Shown here piece after piece: positions 52,738 to 62,701 of a DNA stretch of 64,000 nt. The position numbers and the translations under genes were made by a program. Location: positions 124,001-188,000 of the forward strand of contig JALNZC010000001.1 in NCBI GenBank assembly GCA_023229525.1, given 5' to 3'. Source of the stretch: Bacteroidales bacterium. Its GTDB lineage: Bacteria > Bacteroidota > Bacteroidia > Bacteroidales > FEN-979. The notes under the pieces are model-generated. The model was not told the origin of the DNA and searched no databases. It saw only the letters and a list, made by a program, of their open reading frames with translations. Position 1 is the stretch's first letter; the number at the start of each line of letters is the position of its first letter.

Positions 52738-54300
52738 ATGAAAATATTTTATAGATATTTATCCCTCAATTTTTTACTTTTCTTTCTTATTGCTTTGACA
52801 TCTGTTTATGGGCAAGACACACTTAATCAATTTCATAAGCAGCAATACTTTTATCCTAACGGAAAAATTTCCAGCGAGGGAATGATAAAAAAGGGAAGAC
52901 CGGAAGGTTATTGGATATCCTATTATGAGAGCGGAAAAATAAAATCGGAAGGAAACAGAATAAATTTTGAGTTGGATAGTCTTTGGAAATTTTACAATGA
53001 AGAAGGTAAATTGATTCTTGAAATAACGTATCAAAATGGAAAGAAAAACGGAATCAAGACCAGTTATCTGGATAAGGAGATCATCCGGGAAAATTTCAAA
53101 AATGATATTAAGGAAGGATATACCCGGTATTATTATCCGGATGGAAAAATCAAACAGGATATTCCTTTTTTAAAGGGCCAGGAACAGGGTTTTGGGAAGG
53201 AATACGGATCAGATGGCACCATCATCACACTCACTGAATATAAGAGGGGCTTTATTGTTGATCGCTTAAGAATTAACCGTAAGGACGGAAACGGGCGCAA
53301 ACAAGGCCGCTGGTATCTTTTTTATCCCGACGGTATTGTTCAGACAGAAGGTGTGTACAAAGATGATAAGAAAAACGGGTATTTTAAGGAATATGCCGAA
53401 AATGGCGACCTGATAAAAATTTCTAAATATATTGATGATATTATCCAGCCTGAAGCTCAGGAAATCCAAAAACTGGATATCAGGAATGAATATTATCCAA
53501 ACGGAAAGGTTAAGATAAACGCCATGTTCCGGAATGGGATACCGGAGGGAGTAAAACGTATTTATGATTCAACAGGAAAAGTAGAAAAATCGTTTTTATT
53601 TCAGAATGGCAATGTGATTGGTGAAGGAATAGTCAAAGATGATGGTAACCGGGATGGTCCCTGGAAAGATTTTTATCCTGATGGAAATCTGAAGGCTGAA
53701 GGGAATTATGATAACGGAAAGCAAATTGGGGAATGGAAGTATTATCATTCCAATGGCAAAATAGAACAGACCGGCAGATTTAATAAACAAGGAAAGCTTG
53801 AAGGATCATGGAAATGGTATTTTGACACCGGCCAATTGTTAAGGGAGGAATCGTATCATGCCGGGCTACGGGATGGTTTATCTACAACATACGATGAAAC
53901 CGGAAAGGTCATAGAGGAAGGGGAATTTATAAATGGGAATGAAGATGGACCCTGGTTCGAACAAATCGGAGACACCTATATCAGGGGAACATACCGGGAC
54001 GGGCTGCGGAACGGAATGTGGACCTATTATTATGTTGAATTTGACGGTGTAAAATGGGATAGTTTGTGTTATTTCAAGGGCAGTTTTGTTGAAGATAATC
54101 CCGACGGGAAGCACATTTATTATTGGGATAACGGCAAGGTAAGAGATGAGGGATTATATATTATGGGAAAGAAAGAAGGGGATTGGCTGAAATATAATTA
54201 CGACGGGACTTTATTTATAATCATCACATATAAAGAAGGTGTCGAAGTTCGCTATGATGGCATTAGAATTAAACCGCCATTTGAAAAAGAGGAGGAATAA
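52738..54300 (+). CDS. Exported MORN-repeat/YwqK-type protein
   Basis: A 520-residue protein with a signal peptide (~1-24, ending SVYGQ). The mature part is a chain of MORN_2/YwqK-like repeats about 22 residues long (YYPNGKIKxEGxYKNGxxxGxW; e.g. FYPDGNLKAEG, YYHSNGKIEQTG), more than a dozen in total. In the toxin-antitoxin literature YwqK is called an antitoxin, but no partner toxin is here, and exported relatives in Bacteroidota have unknown roles. It starts 16 nt after nadA and ends directly at the ATG of the next gene. Confidence 0.83.
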   Translation: MKIFYRYLSLNFLLFFLIALTSVYGQDTLNQFHKQQYFYPNGKISSEGMIKKGRPEGYWISYYESGKIKSEGNRINFELDSLWKFYNEEGKLILEITYQNGKKNGIKTSYLDKEIIRENFKNDIKEGYTRYYYPDGKIKQDIPFLKGQEQGFGKEYGSDGTIITLTEYKRGFIVDRLRINRKDGNGRKQGRWYLFYPDGIVQTEGVYKDDKKNGYFKEYAENGDLIKISKYIDDIIQPEAQEIQKLDIRNEYYPNGKVKINAMFRNGIPEGVKRIYDSTGKVEKSFLFQNGNVIGEGIVKDDGNRDGPWKDFYPDGNLKAEGNYDNGKQIGEWKYYHSNGKIEQTGRFNKQGKLEGSWKWYFDTGQLLREESYHAGLRDGLSTTYDETGKVIEEGEFINGNEDGPWFEQIGDTYIRGTYRDGLRNGMWTYYYVEFDGVKWDSLCYFKGSFVEDNPDGKHIYYWDNGKVRDEGLYIMGKKEGDWLKYNYDGTLFIIITYKEGVEVRYDGIRIKPPFEKEEE

Positions 54301-55089
54301 ATGAAACTTGAAAAATTAAATAAACCTGTAAAAGTGATCCGACGTGGGGAAAAAAATATTGGTCCCGAACTGATAAGACTCAATAAATATATCTCAAATT
54401 CAGGGATCTGTTCCCGTCGTGATGCAGATAAGCTTATTCAGGCGGGGGCAATTTCAGTAAACGGAAAAGTAGTTACTGAACTTGGATCCAAAATAGGGCC
54501 AATGGATAAGGTTCAATATGGGGGCCAAACCATAAGCCGCGAAACCCCAAGGTATATCCTGCTGAATAAACCGAAGGGATATATAACAACTGTGGATGAT
54601 CCGGAAAAAAGAAAAACGGTAATGACCCTGATCTCCGGCGCTTGTAAAGAACGGGTTTACCCGGTAGGGCGTCTCGACCGTAACACCACAGGTTTATTGT
54701 TGTTTACAAACGATGGTACCATCGCCAAAAAGCTGACCCATCCGCGTTACGGGATCAAAAAAATATATCATGTTGAAATAGAAAAACCATTGACCAAAGC
54801 CGATTTCATGAAGATTGAAGCTGGATTTTCACTGGAAGAAGGGCTTATTAAAGTAGATCGTATCGAATATATTGGTGACGGAAAAGATAAAAAACAAATT
54901 GGTATTGAATTGCATTCGGGACAAAACCGCATTGTCAGGCGTATTTTCGAACATTTTGAATATCATATAGTAAAACTTGACCGTGTATATTATGCCGGGC
55001 TTACAAAAAAGAATCTGACACGTGGGCATTGGCGTTTTCTTGAAGAACAGGAAATAAACATGCTTAAAATGATCAGCTCCAACCCTTGA
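54301..55089 (+). CDS. RsuA/RluB-type rRNA pseudouridine synthase
   Basis: A 262-residue enzyme. An S4 RNA-binding domain (~20-75, NKYISNSGICSRRDADKLIQAG) precedes the catalytic domain with the nucleophile motif GRLDRNTTGLLLFTNDG (Asp in RLD) and LHSGQNRIVRRIFE. Large-ribosomal-subunit type (RluB) is likely. Its ATG follows the upstream stop with no gap, implying coupling. Confidence 0.9.
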   Translation: MKLEKLNKPVKVIRRGEKNIGPELIRLNKYISNSGICSRRDADKLIQAGAISVNGKVVTELGSKIGPMDKVQYGGQTISRETPRYILLNKPKGYITTVDDPEKRKTVMTLISGACKERVYPVGRLDRNTTGLLLFTNDGTIAKKLTHPRYGIKKIYHVEIEKPLTKADFMKIEAGFSLEEGLIKVDRIEYIGDGKDKKQIGIELHSGQNRIVRRIFEHFEYHIVKLDRVYYAGLTKKNLTRGHWRFLEEQEINMLKMISSNP

Positions 55090-55104
55090 AAAATTAATGA
55101 AGAA

Positions 55105-55923
55105 ATGAAACCGATAAGCATTTACATTGTTGAGGATGAACTTCTCATTTCGGCAAGTTTAAAATCACAACTAAAAAGTTTTGGGTATGAAGTTCTCGGT
55201 TCTTCTCCCCAGGGTGAAGCTTGCCTTGATGAGCTAACGGAACTTTTACAAATAGGGAGGGAGCCTGAAATTATTTTGATGGACATTCATCTTCGCGGGA
55301 ACCAGGATGGCATAGAGGTAGCTAAAAAAATCAACGAAAAATTCAATTCCGCGATTATTTTTCTGACGGGACAGAGTTCAAAAGAAGTTTATGAACGTTC
55401 TTTCAAAATAAAGCCGTTTGGTTATCTTCTCAAGCCCATCGATATGGAGCAAACCAAAATGACTATTGAAATTGCCGCTTATCAAAGAAATCTGGAAATC
55501 GAGAACAGGATATATCAAAAGGAACTGGAAATACTTCTTGAAAAACGTTCACAGGAAAATCTGGAATTGATGTCGATGTACCAGGTCATTGTTGACAATT
55601 CGCTTATCGGGTTGACCATAATGCAGGATGAAAAATTTGTATTTGCGAATCATCGTGCTGCTGAAATCTTCGGATGTCAACTAGACGAATTTTTAACTTT
55701 TTCCAAGCAGGATATCATTCATTTTATTTACCCGGAAGATCAAAACAAGGCCTTATCGGCATATTCTCTATTACTTAATTGTGCCAGCCAAAAATTTCTT
55801 GTTCGTGTTATCACACGAAATGAAACATTAAAATGTATGGAGGCCTATATCAAAACCGTCGAATTCAAAGGGAAACCGGCCATTCATCAAACCTTCATGG
55901 AAGTTGCGGATTCCCCGAAATAA
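55105..55923 (+). CDS. Response regulator with REC and PAS domains
   Basis: A 272-residue protein. The N-terminal receiver domain (~5-120) has the acidic pocket (EDE near the start), phospho-acceptor in ILMDIHLRG and a conserved Lys in LLKPID. A coiled stretch leads to a PAS domain (~155-260, VDNSLIGLTIMQDEKFVFANH). No DNA-binding or kinase output domain follows, so it may act by protein interaction. No cognate kinase is adjacent. Confidence 0.9.
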   Translation: MKPISIYIVEDELLISASLKSQLKSFGYEVLGSSPQGEACLDELTELLQIGREPEIILMDIHLRGNQDGIEVAKKINEKFNSAIIFLTGQSSKEVYERSFKIKPFGYLLKPIDMEQTKMTIEIAAYQRNLEIENRIYQKELEILLEKRSQENLELMSMYQVIVDNSLIGLTIMQDEKFVFANHRAAEIFGCQLDEFLTFSKQDIIHFIYPEDQNKALSAYSLLLNCASQKFLVRVITRNETLKCMEAYIKTVEFKGKPAIHQTFMEVADSPK

Positions 55924-55948
55924 TTTGCACTTCCGGAATCGATCATAA

Positions 55949-57913
55949 ATGAACCTTAACATGATTAAACGAAACATTATTATTCTGTTTTTTATTGGAA
56001 TTTCCTTTCCCTGTTGGGCTCAGGAAACGATAAGAGACCTTTTGAGAAAAGAAGAAAACTCCACTGCATTTCCCCACGATAATGCCTTGATCATTTTTGA
56101 CAGTACACAAGTTGATATGCAGGAATCCGGACTCACCTATGTTTGGAGTCATACCCTAACCAAAGCGCTTAGTACAAAGGGAGCGCTCGATCTGAGTGTT
56201 GTTAAATCCGGATATGATCCTCAATCCGCTTTTGTTGAAATCAAAAAAACGATTATTTATAAAAAGGATGGCCGCACTTTTGAACTTGATATGCGGAATG
56301 TACTGGATTATCCTGCCCCGGCCCGGGCCATATTCTGGGGCGCACGGGAAAAAATGATGGAAGTAGGTCGTCTCGAACCTGGCGATGCCGTAGAAGTTGT
56401 CATATTCAGGAAAGGATTTACATATGCATTGCTGGGTGCAGATGAAGACAACAAATATATACCACCAATGCGTGGACATTTTTACGATATTGTAGAATTT
56501 TTCGGCCCCAATCCAATTAAAAATAAAGTTTATCAGGTAAAAGTTCCAAAAGATAAACAGTTGCAATATGAGTTTTACAATGGCGAGGCGATGGTTTCAT
56601 GTTGGCAGAAAGAAGATAAAATCGTTTATACCTTTAGTAAACAAGAGATCGTTCCGGTCAACAGTGAAGCACGTATGGTGGCCTTATCAGATGTAGCGCC
56701 TAAACTTTTGTTGTCGACAAGTCCCGATTGGTTTTCTAAATCTACGTGGTTTTTTAAAGTCAATGAAGATTTTGGTAGTTTTTCTTCAACTCCTGAAATC
56801 AAAACCAAGGTGGACGAAATTTTACAAGGATCAACCAATGAAATGGATTCGATTTCAAGACTAACCCACTGGTGTGCCGATGAAATCCGCTACTCTGGGA
56901 TATCGATGGGTTGTGGCGAAGGATTTACGCTTCACAAAGGAGCGATGACCTTTACCGATCGTTGTGGGGTATGCAAAGATAAGGCCGGTATGTTAATCAC
57001 AATGCTTCGTGCGGCGGGGTTTAAATCTTATCCGGCAATGACTATGGCCGGATCACGCATTGACTATATCCCGGCGGACCAATTCAACCATTGCGTCACT
57101 GTGGTTAAATTACATGACGGAAAATATCATTTACTTGATCCTACCTGGGTCCCGTTTATACGCGAATTATGGTCGAGTGCTGAACAACAGCAGCAGTATC
57201 TTATGGGAGTTCCCGAAGGAGCCGATCTGGCAACGACTCTCGTTTCTGATCCCGAAAACCATTTTGTAAAAATAAATGGAACCGCAGAGTTGCAAAATAA
57301 CGGAACCCTGACCGGTCAAATTTCCATAACGGCGGAGGGTCAATCGGATGCGGCTGTACGCGGATTATTCAAATACAGCAACAAAACAAGCTGGTTCCAA
57401 AATGTTGAAAGGGAGTTTTTGCGGATATGGCCTCAAGCCCGGGTTTTGAAGATTGATTACCCCGACCCGAACGACTACCTGAATACCAATATCCATGTAA
57501 CCATTGATTATGTCATTCCGGAATTCGCTCTAATTACGGGAAATTCAATGATGTTTATTCCTATCTCTGCTGCTGAAATTTTCAAATCCTATCAAGGGCA
57601 ATTATCTTTTGACACCGGTCTTAAGGAACGGAAATTTTCATTTCGGGACCGGTGTTCAAGAAAGGTTGAAATTACCGAAACAATTAAACTTCCTGCGTAT
57701 AAAAATATTATTAGAATCCCAGCGCCTATTGAAAGACCTGGAGTTTCCGCTTCCTTTCAGGGTGGTTATAAAATGAAAGAAAATTTGTTGCATTTTTCTG
57801 AGACCGCAATTCTATACAAACGGATTTATGAAGCCAAAGATTGGCCGGAATTCAAAGCCGTGGTGGAATCACAAAACAAATTTTCCGAACAACCGATAAT
57901 TATTGAGCTATAA
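55949..57913 (+). CDS. Exported DUF3857/transglutaminase-like protein
   Basis: A 654-residue protein with a signal peptide (~1-27; ATG at 55949, or the internal one at 55961). The N-terminal DUF3857 beta region (~40-270) is followed by a transglutaminase-like core (~285-420) whose catalytic triad is visible: Cys in DRCGVCKDKAG, His in FNHCVTVVKL, Asp in LLDPTW. A beta-rich C-terminal DUF2569/DUF3858-like tail follows. Likely a periplasmic or surface protein that acts on peptides; specificity unknown. The next gene is a paralogue. Confidence 0.88.
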   Translation: MNLNMIKRNIIILFFIGISFPCWAQETIRDLLRKEENSTAFPHDNALIIFDSTQVDMQESGLTYVWSHTLTKALSTKGALDLSVVKSGYDPQSAFVEIKKTIIYKKDGRTFELDMRNVLDYPAPARAIFWGAREKMMEVGRLEPGDAVEVVIFRKGFTYALLGADEDNKYIPPMRGHFYDIVEFFGPNPIKNKVYQVKVPKDKQLQYEFYNGEAMVSCWQKEDKIVYTFSKQEIVPVNSEARMVALSDVAPKLLLSTSPDWFSKSTWFFKVNEDFGSFSSTPEIKTKVDEILQGSTNEMDSISRLTHWCADEIRYSGISMGCGEGFTLHKGAMTFTDRCGVCKDKAGMLITMLRAAGFKSYPAMTMAGSRIDYIPADQFNHCVTVVKLHDGKYHLLDPTWVPFIRELWSSAEQQQQYLMGVPEGADLATTLVSDPENHFVKINGTAELQNNGTLTGQISITAEGQSDAAVRGLFKYSNKTSWFQNVEREFLRIWPQARVLKIDYPDPNDYLNTNIHVTIDYVIPEFALITGNSMMFIPISAAEIFKSYQGQLSFDTGLKERKFSFRDRCSRKVEITETIKLPAYKNIIRIPAPIERPGVSASFQGGYKMKENLLHFSETAILYKRIYEAKDWPEFKAVVESQNKFSEQPIIIEL

Positions 57914-57917
57914 AGCC

Positions 57918-59753
57918 ATGAAAATGAATCTATTTAATATTTTTCTTTTTGGATGTTTATTTTGTTGTTCATCTTCATTGTTGGCGCAGGATGATAAATA
58001 CGACGCTGTTTACCTCTCGTTGATCAAGGAATATACACTGAATCCCGACGGGAGTATGGATTACCGGTTCGTAAAAAAGCAAAAGCTCCTTACTTACCGG
58101 GCATTTCAAAACCTTTATGGAGAAACATTTATCACATACAATCCCGGATTTCAAAAGCTTAAGATCAATGAAGCATATACCCAGATGGCAGATGGAAAAA
58201 AAATCATAGTTCCGGAAAATGCATTAAATGAAGTGCTTCCCGGTTTTGCCGCCAACACTCCTGCTTACAATGCCTTGAGAGAAATGGTTATCACCCATAC
58301 AGGACTTGAGCGAAATGCCACAATTTATCTTGACTACCAGATCCATAGTGAAAAAGGAACTTTCCCGGTACTAATGGGGAACGAGCTTTTGTCGGAAAAT
58401 GAACCCGTGAAAAACCTGGAGATCATAGTTCGCATTCCTGCGAACCAGAACCTTTATTATGAGACATTCAACACTTCTGTCACTCCTGAAAAAAGCATAT
58501 CGGGGCCCTTTCAGGTATTTACATGGAAAGTGGTTGATATCCCGGCTATTTCAGGAGAAGAAAACCAACCCGGAGGATTTGAAAATTATCCCCGTTTACA
58601 GTTCAGTACTTCTCAAAAACGCGAAGAAGTTTGTTCTTTTCTTGCGTCCCAACCGGCTTTTAAGTACATGATCCCTGAATCACTTAAAGATGAGGTAAAC
58701 AAACTGGCGGCTGAGTTAACCGATAAAACAGAACTTATCCTGAAACTCCAGGAAAAAGTTGTCAGTGAACTACGTTTATATCCAATCCCAGTGCGGTTTA
58801 CAGGATACCAATGCCGCACACCGGAGCAAGTCTGGAACAGCAACGGAGGTACCACGATTGAAAAAGCTGTTTTGCTCACGGCTTTACTTAAAAGCGCCGG
58901 GATTGAAGCATCCCCTGTCGGTATTTTAAGAACAGGCAGCACAGATGAAAAATCAGGGACGCTTTCCGATATCGAAGATTTTGCCGTACGAACCGGTTTC
59001 GGAAAACAGGGTGACGAGATTTTATCTGTCACCAATCTTAATCCGGCAAACCTAAATATAAGCTTGCCAGGGCGGTCCTTTATAGATATTAATTCTGACG
59101 GAGAAAACGGTCTTACCCGTTCCGAAACCTCAAAAAGCCGCGTGGAATATTCCGGAACTTTTATTGTTTCTTCTGATCCCAAACTCACGGGGGAGATAAC
59201 AATCCATCTTGAAGGAAGCGCTTATCCGTTTAATAGCCTGAAGAGGGATAAAAACAAAATCAAGAATTCCATTTCCGGAAGTTTGAAAAGCAGTGATCTT
59301 ACGGAAATGAAGGTTAATGAGGTGATGACAAAGTCAGTATGGCAAACGTTCACTGTTCAAAGCGATAGTCCATTCAGGAAAGACAGCAATTATTATTATT
59401 TCACCCTTCCGCTGGTAAAGACAGGCATTGATGGCTGGGGTATAAAGACATTATCAACCCAACGGGAGACACCCTATGAAATTCCCACTATAACTGATGA
59501 AAGTTATGTGCTCACCTTCACTCTTCCAACGGCATTGTCCCTTTTCACACCACAGGAAAAAGTAAACATCACCAATAAAGCCGGTTCTTTTTTATGGGAA
59601 ATTACCGTAGAAAAAGGAAAATTAATCCTGAAACGGCAGATAAAATTTACAGAACGGATTTTCCCGACATCGATTTACCCGGATTTCAAATATTTGATGG
59701 ATTTTTGGAACAATCCGCACTACCGGGAATTGATTTTTATCATGGGAAAATGA
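57918..59753 (+). CDS. Exported DUF3857 protein with degenerate transglutaminase core
   Basis: A 611-residue paralogue of the preceding protein; ATG at 57918 (MKMNLFNIFLFGCLFCC) is chosen for its signal peptide, 4 nt after the previous stop. The same DUF3857 layout is present, but the catalytic region reads SNGGTTIEKAVLLTALLKSAG: the cysteine is a threonine and the following His and Asp motifs are missing. It probably binds rather than cleaves, perhaps as a partner of its neighbour. Confidence 0.83.
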   Translation: MKMNLFNIFLFGCLFCCSSSLLAQDDKYDAVYLSLIKEYTLNPDGSMDYRFVKKQKLLTYRAFQNLYGETFITYNPGFQKLKINEAYTQMADGKKIIVPENALNEVLPGFAANTPAYNALREMVITHTGLERNATIYLDYQIHSEKGTFPVLMGNELLSENEPVKNLEIIVRIPANQNLYYETFNTSVTPEKSISGPFQVFTWKVVDIPAISGEENQPGGFENYPRLQFSTSQKREEVCSFLASQPAFKYMIPESLKDEVNKLAAELTDKTELILKLQEKVVSELRLYPIPVRFTGYQCRTPEQVWNSNGGTTIEKAVLLTALLKSAGIEASPVGILRTGSTDEKSGTLSDIEDFAVRTGFGKQGDEILSVTNLNPANLNISLPGRSFIDINSDGENGLTRSETSKSRVEYSGTFIVSSDPKLTGEITIHLEGSAYPFNSLKRDKNKIKNSISGSLKSSDLTEMKVNEVMTKSVWQTFTVQSDSPFRKDSNYYYFTLPLVKTGIDGWGIKTLSTQRETPYEIPTITDESYVLTFTLPTALSLFTPQEKVNITNKAGSFLWEITVEKGKLILKRQIKFTERIFPTSIYPDFKYLMDFWNNPHYRELIFIMGK

Positions 59754-59761
59754 CCCCAATT

Positions 59762-61708
59762 TTACCGGATAATGATTCTCCCCAACCCCCGTGTGTTGAT
59801 CCTGATACTTTGTTTTTTTAATTCCAGCAAGGAGGTCATTAGCGATTTCTGTTCCTGTGTCGAAATTGCATTTGATAGTTTTTGCTGAATTTCGGCAATC
59901 ATTTTTTCGATTTTCTTCGACTTGAAAGCCAGGATCGTATGTTCAATATGCATTTTAAGCCGGGATTCCTCTGTTTCAACCTGAATGTTATTTTTAAGCC
60001 AGTTCTGGCTTAATTCGTAGGGAGAAAAGACAAGATTTACTGCGGTTTTAGAAACTTCAGCATCAGAATGGTCAAGGAACCATGCCCGGTCCGGAATAAC
60101 ATCGTTTTCACGGCCTGCTATATAATCCTGAAAGATCCGTTTAAATAAAGAATTTTCGAATTCCAATTCATCTGAAAGGATTTCATGAACAATGAAATCG
60201 GCAACTATCACGGAAATTTCTTCAAGATCGTCAGCCGATTTTTTAATGTGCAAGATTTCCTGGCCGTATAGTAAAAGTAGCCGTATCACTTCTTTTTCCT
60301 GGTATTCGGCTGAATCGAGATCAAAAGGAGACTGGGATTCGGCAGAAATCTGAGTCTCTACAATAGGTTCCGGTTCTATTTCCTTTTGAGAAGAATCCTT
60401 ATTGAAACGGGTACGAAGTTTTTTATTCAGTTCGTTCAATAGAACCTGTTCAGAAATCGTCATGATCGAAGAACATTCCCTGACATAAAGCGAACGCGTA
60501 ATTCCGTCGGGGATAAGGGAAATGGTAAGAACGATTTCTTTGATCAGGGCAGCTTTTTTTATTGGATCATTTTGTGTTTCGTCTAGCAGCAATTTTGTTT
60601 TAAATAAAATAAAATTTGCCGCATTTTTCGAAATAAATGCTTCCACTTCGGAAGGATGGTGTTTCCGGGCAAAGGAATCCGGATCTTCACCATCAGGAAA
60701 CAGTACGATTTTCACGTTCATTCCCTGTTCAACGATCATATCGATACCACGGAATGAAGCCTTGATTCCGGCAGGATCCCCGTCATAAAGTATTGTTATG
60801 TTGGAGGTATACCGTTGGATGATGCGTACCTGGTCATGGGTCAGTGAAGTGCCCGAAGAAGCAACTACGTTTTCGACCCCAGCCTGGTGCATGGAGATCA
60901 CGTCGGTATATCCTTCTACCAGGTAACAATTATCTTTTGAAATGAGTGCATTTTTTGAAAAGAAGATCCCGTAAAGGGTTTTGCTCTTGTTGTAGATTTC
61001 AGATTCAGGGGAATTGACATATTTTGGACGATTTTTTTCCCCGGTTAAAATCCGTCCACCGAAACCAAGTACCCGGCCGGAAGCGCTGTGGATGGGAAAT
61101 ATCACCCTTTCATGAAACCGGTCGTAAAGACGGTTTTCCGTTTCAACTGCTAGTCCTGTTTTAATCAGATATTCTCTTTTATATCCATTGTTAGTTGCGT
61201 ATTCCGAAAATGCATCCCTTTTCCTGGGATTATAACCAAGCTGAAATTTATGCATCAAATCTTCACGGATTCCACGTTCTTTGAAGTAAGAAAGACCAAT
61301 AGCCTTTCCTTCCTCGGTCTCAAATAAAGTTTTTGTGAAATATTGTTGTGCAAAAAGATTCAAATTGAAGAGGCTCTCTTTTTCATTGAGTTCCTGGAGT
61401 TGTTCAGGGGTTTGTTCCTCTTCCTCAATTTCGATATTATATTTACGGGCAAGATATTTAAGGGCCTCGGGATAGGAAAAATGCTCGTGTTCCATGAGGA
61501 AGTTGACCGAATTACCGGCTTTTCCGCAACCAAAACACTTGTAGATCCCTTTTGCCGGTGACACGGTAAATGAGGGGGTTTTTTCATTATGGAAGGGACA
61601 TAGTCCAAGTAAATTTACACCCCGTCGGCGCAGCGAAATAAAATCACCGATGACCTCTTCGATACGGGCAGTGGTGATAATATTATCGATGGTATCACGG
61701 TTGATCAC
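59762..61708 (-). CDS. dnaG: DNA primase
   Basis: A 648-residue primase that starts at GTG. The CHC2 zinc finger (CPFHNEKTPSF...CFGCG, ~37-64), the catalytic core and Toprim domain (~255-340, with VEGYTDVISMHQAG and the ILYDGDPAG metal site), and a C-terminal helicase-binding region are all present. It ends 8 nt from the DUF3857 gene stop. Confidence 0.96.
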   Translation of the reverse strand: MINRDTIDNIITTARIEEVIGDFISLRRRGVNLLGLCPFHNEKTPSFTVSPAKGIYKCFGCGKAGNSVNFLMEHEHFSYPEALKYLARKYNIEIEEEEQTPEQLQELNEKESLFNLNLFAQQYFTKTLFETEEGKAIGLSYFKERGIREDLMHKFQLGYNPRKRDAFSEYATNNGYKREYLIKTGLAVETENRLYDRFHERVIFPIHSASGRVLGFGGRILTGEKNRPKYVNSPESEIYNKSKTLYGIFFSKNALISKDNCYLVEGYTDVISMHQAGVENVVASSGTSLTHDQVRIIQRYTSNITILYDGDPAGIKASFRGIDMIVEQGMNVKIVLFPDGEDPDSFARKHHPSEVEAFISKNAANFILFKTKLLLDETQNDPIKKAALIKEIVLTISLIPDGITRSLYVRECSSIMTISEQVLLNELNKKLRTRFNKDSSQKEIEPEPIVETQISAESQSPFDLDSAEYQEKEVIRLLLLYGQEILHIKKSADDLEEISVIVADFIVHEILSDELEFENSLFKRIFQDYIAGRENDVIPDRAWFLDHSDAEVSKTAVNLVFSPYELSQNWLKNNIQVETEESRLKMHIEHTILAFKSKKIEKMIAEIQQKLSNAISTQEQKSLMTSLLELKKQSIRINTRGLGRIIIR

Positions 61709-61770
61709 GGAAGGAAAATCACTTTAGGCGAAGATACGAATTTTCTCTGATAATAGCTCATACCGGTCAT

Positions 61771-62685
61771 TCAAGTATTGAGCGGAGAACCAACCCAACC
61801 TTTTGAGGTTATTTTCATTATTTCACTGAAACCGATCTCCGATAACATGCTTTTTGTTTCAGAAAATTGCCGGGTAAGCTCCTCGGGGGAGTGGGCGTCA
61901 GAACTTAAAATGACGGGGATATCAAGGCGATGTATCCTTTTAAGAATGACCGGGCCGGGGAACGTAGTATTGGAGCGTTGTTTATAAATTCCGCGGGTAT
62001 TAACCTCAATGATAACGCCGGATTTTTTTACCAGGTCAAGGGTTTCATCCACCAGGGCAAGATACCAAGGTTCTTCTTCCGAGAACAACCTGCCACGGTT
62101 ATGCATCTTGATTTTGTCGAGATGGCCGAGAATATCCATTTTACCTGTCGTCAGCATCTCGTTTATCTGTCTGTAATAAGCAGTAACTCCTTTACGAATA
62201 TCCCCGCCAAACAGCTTATTGAGACCTTCATCATAAGTAGCCGGATTGGGACCGTCGATGAACCAAAGATCAAGTGGGTCGCCATTCCTTACAAGGTGAA
62301 CAGAGCCGATAAGAAAATCTAACGGATAGGTTTCTCTGAGATATGAAAATGAGAGACTTGCACCTGGAATAAAATCGGCTTCGAGACCTAAAAAAATATT
62401 GATACAGAAAGCAGGATGCTGGATGCTAGATAAATCGTAATTCGGGGAGTGTAAGTCACAAATTAATTCACTATGGGGTGAAAATTGATTTTTCAGAGAA
62501 AGGATTGTATTGCAATAGTTGTTGACCTGATTCTCACGCAGGGCGAATTTGTTTTCGAACGGTAAGGGGGAGTGGTCTGAAAATCCCAGCGATGTCATAC
62601 CCTGATCCAGGGCAGCCTGAACATATTTTAATGGCTCGTCGGAGCCGTCGCTGAAACAGGTATGGGTGTGAAGGTTTGTTAACAA
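61771..62685 (-). CDS. PHP-domain histidinol-phosphatase-like protein
   Basis: A 304-residue protein beginning TTG-LTNLHTHTCFSDG; the HxH metal motif is at ~6-8, with GFSDHSPLP, SVHLV and ILGHLDKIK further on and SSDAHSPEEL near the end. These are the metal-binding sites of PHP phosphatases of the HisK/HisJ type, which complete histidine synthesis. Other his genes are not nearby, so the in vivo substrate is not certain. It lies between the U32 peptidase and dnaG. Confidence 0.87.
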   Translation of the reverse strand: MLTNLHTHTCFSDGSDEPLKYVQAALDQGMTSLGFSDHSPLPFENKFALRENQVNNYCNTILSLKNQFSPHSELICDLHSPNYDLSSIQHPAFCINIFLGLEADFIPGASLSFSYLRETYPLDFLIGSVHLVRNGDPLDLWFIDGPNPATYDEGLNKLFGGDIRKGVTAYYRQINEMLTTGKMDILGHLDKIKMHNRGRLFSEEEPWYLALVDETLDLVKKSGVIIEVNTRGIYKQRSNTTFPGPVILKRIHRLDIPVILSSDAHSPEELTRQFSETKSMLSEIGFSEIMKITSKGWVGSPLNT

Positions 62686-62701
62686 TTGATTTTTAAATAA
62701 A

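Noticed and set aside
52738..54300. Toxin-antitoxin module (YwqK 'antitoxin' name)
   Set aside because: The protein has a signal peptide and no toxin gene is adjacent; the name is a family label rather than a function here.
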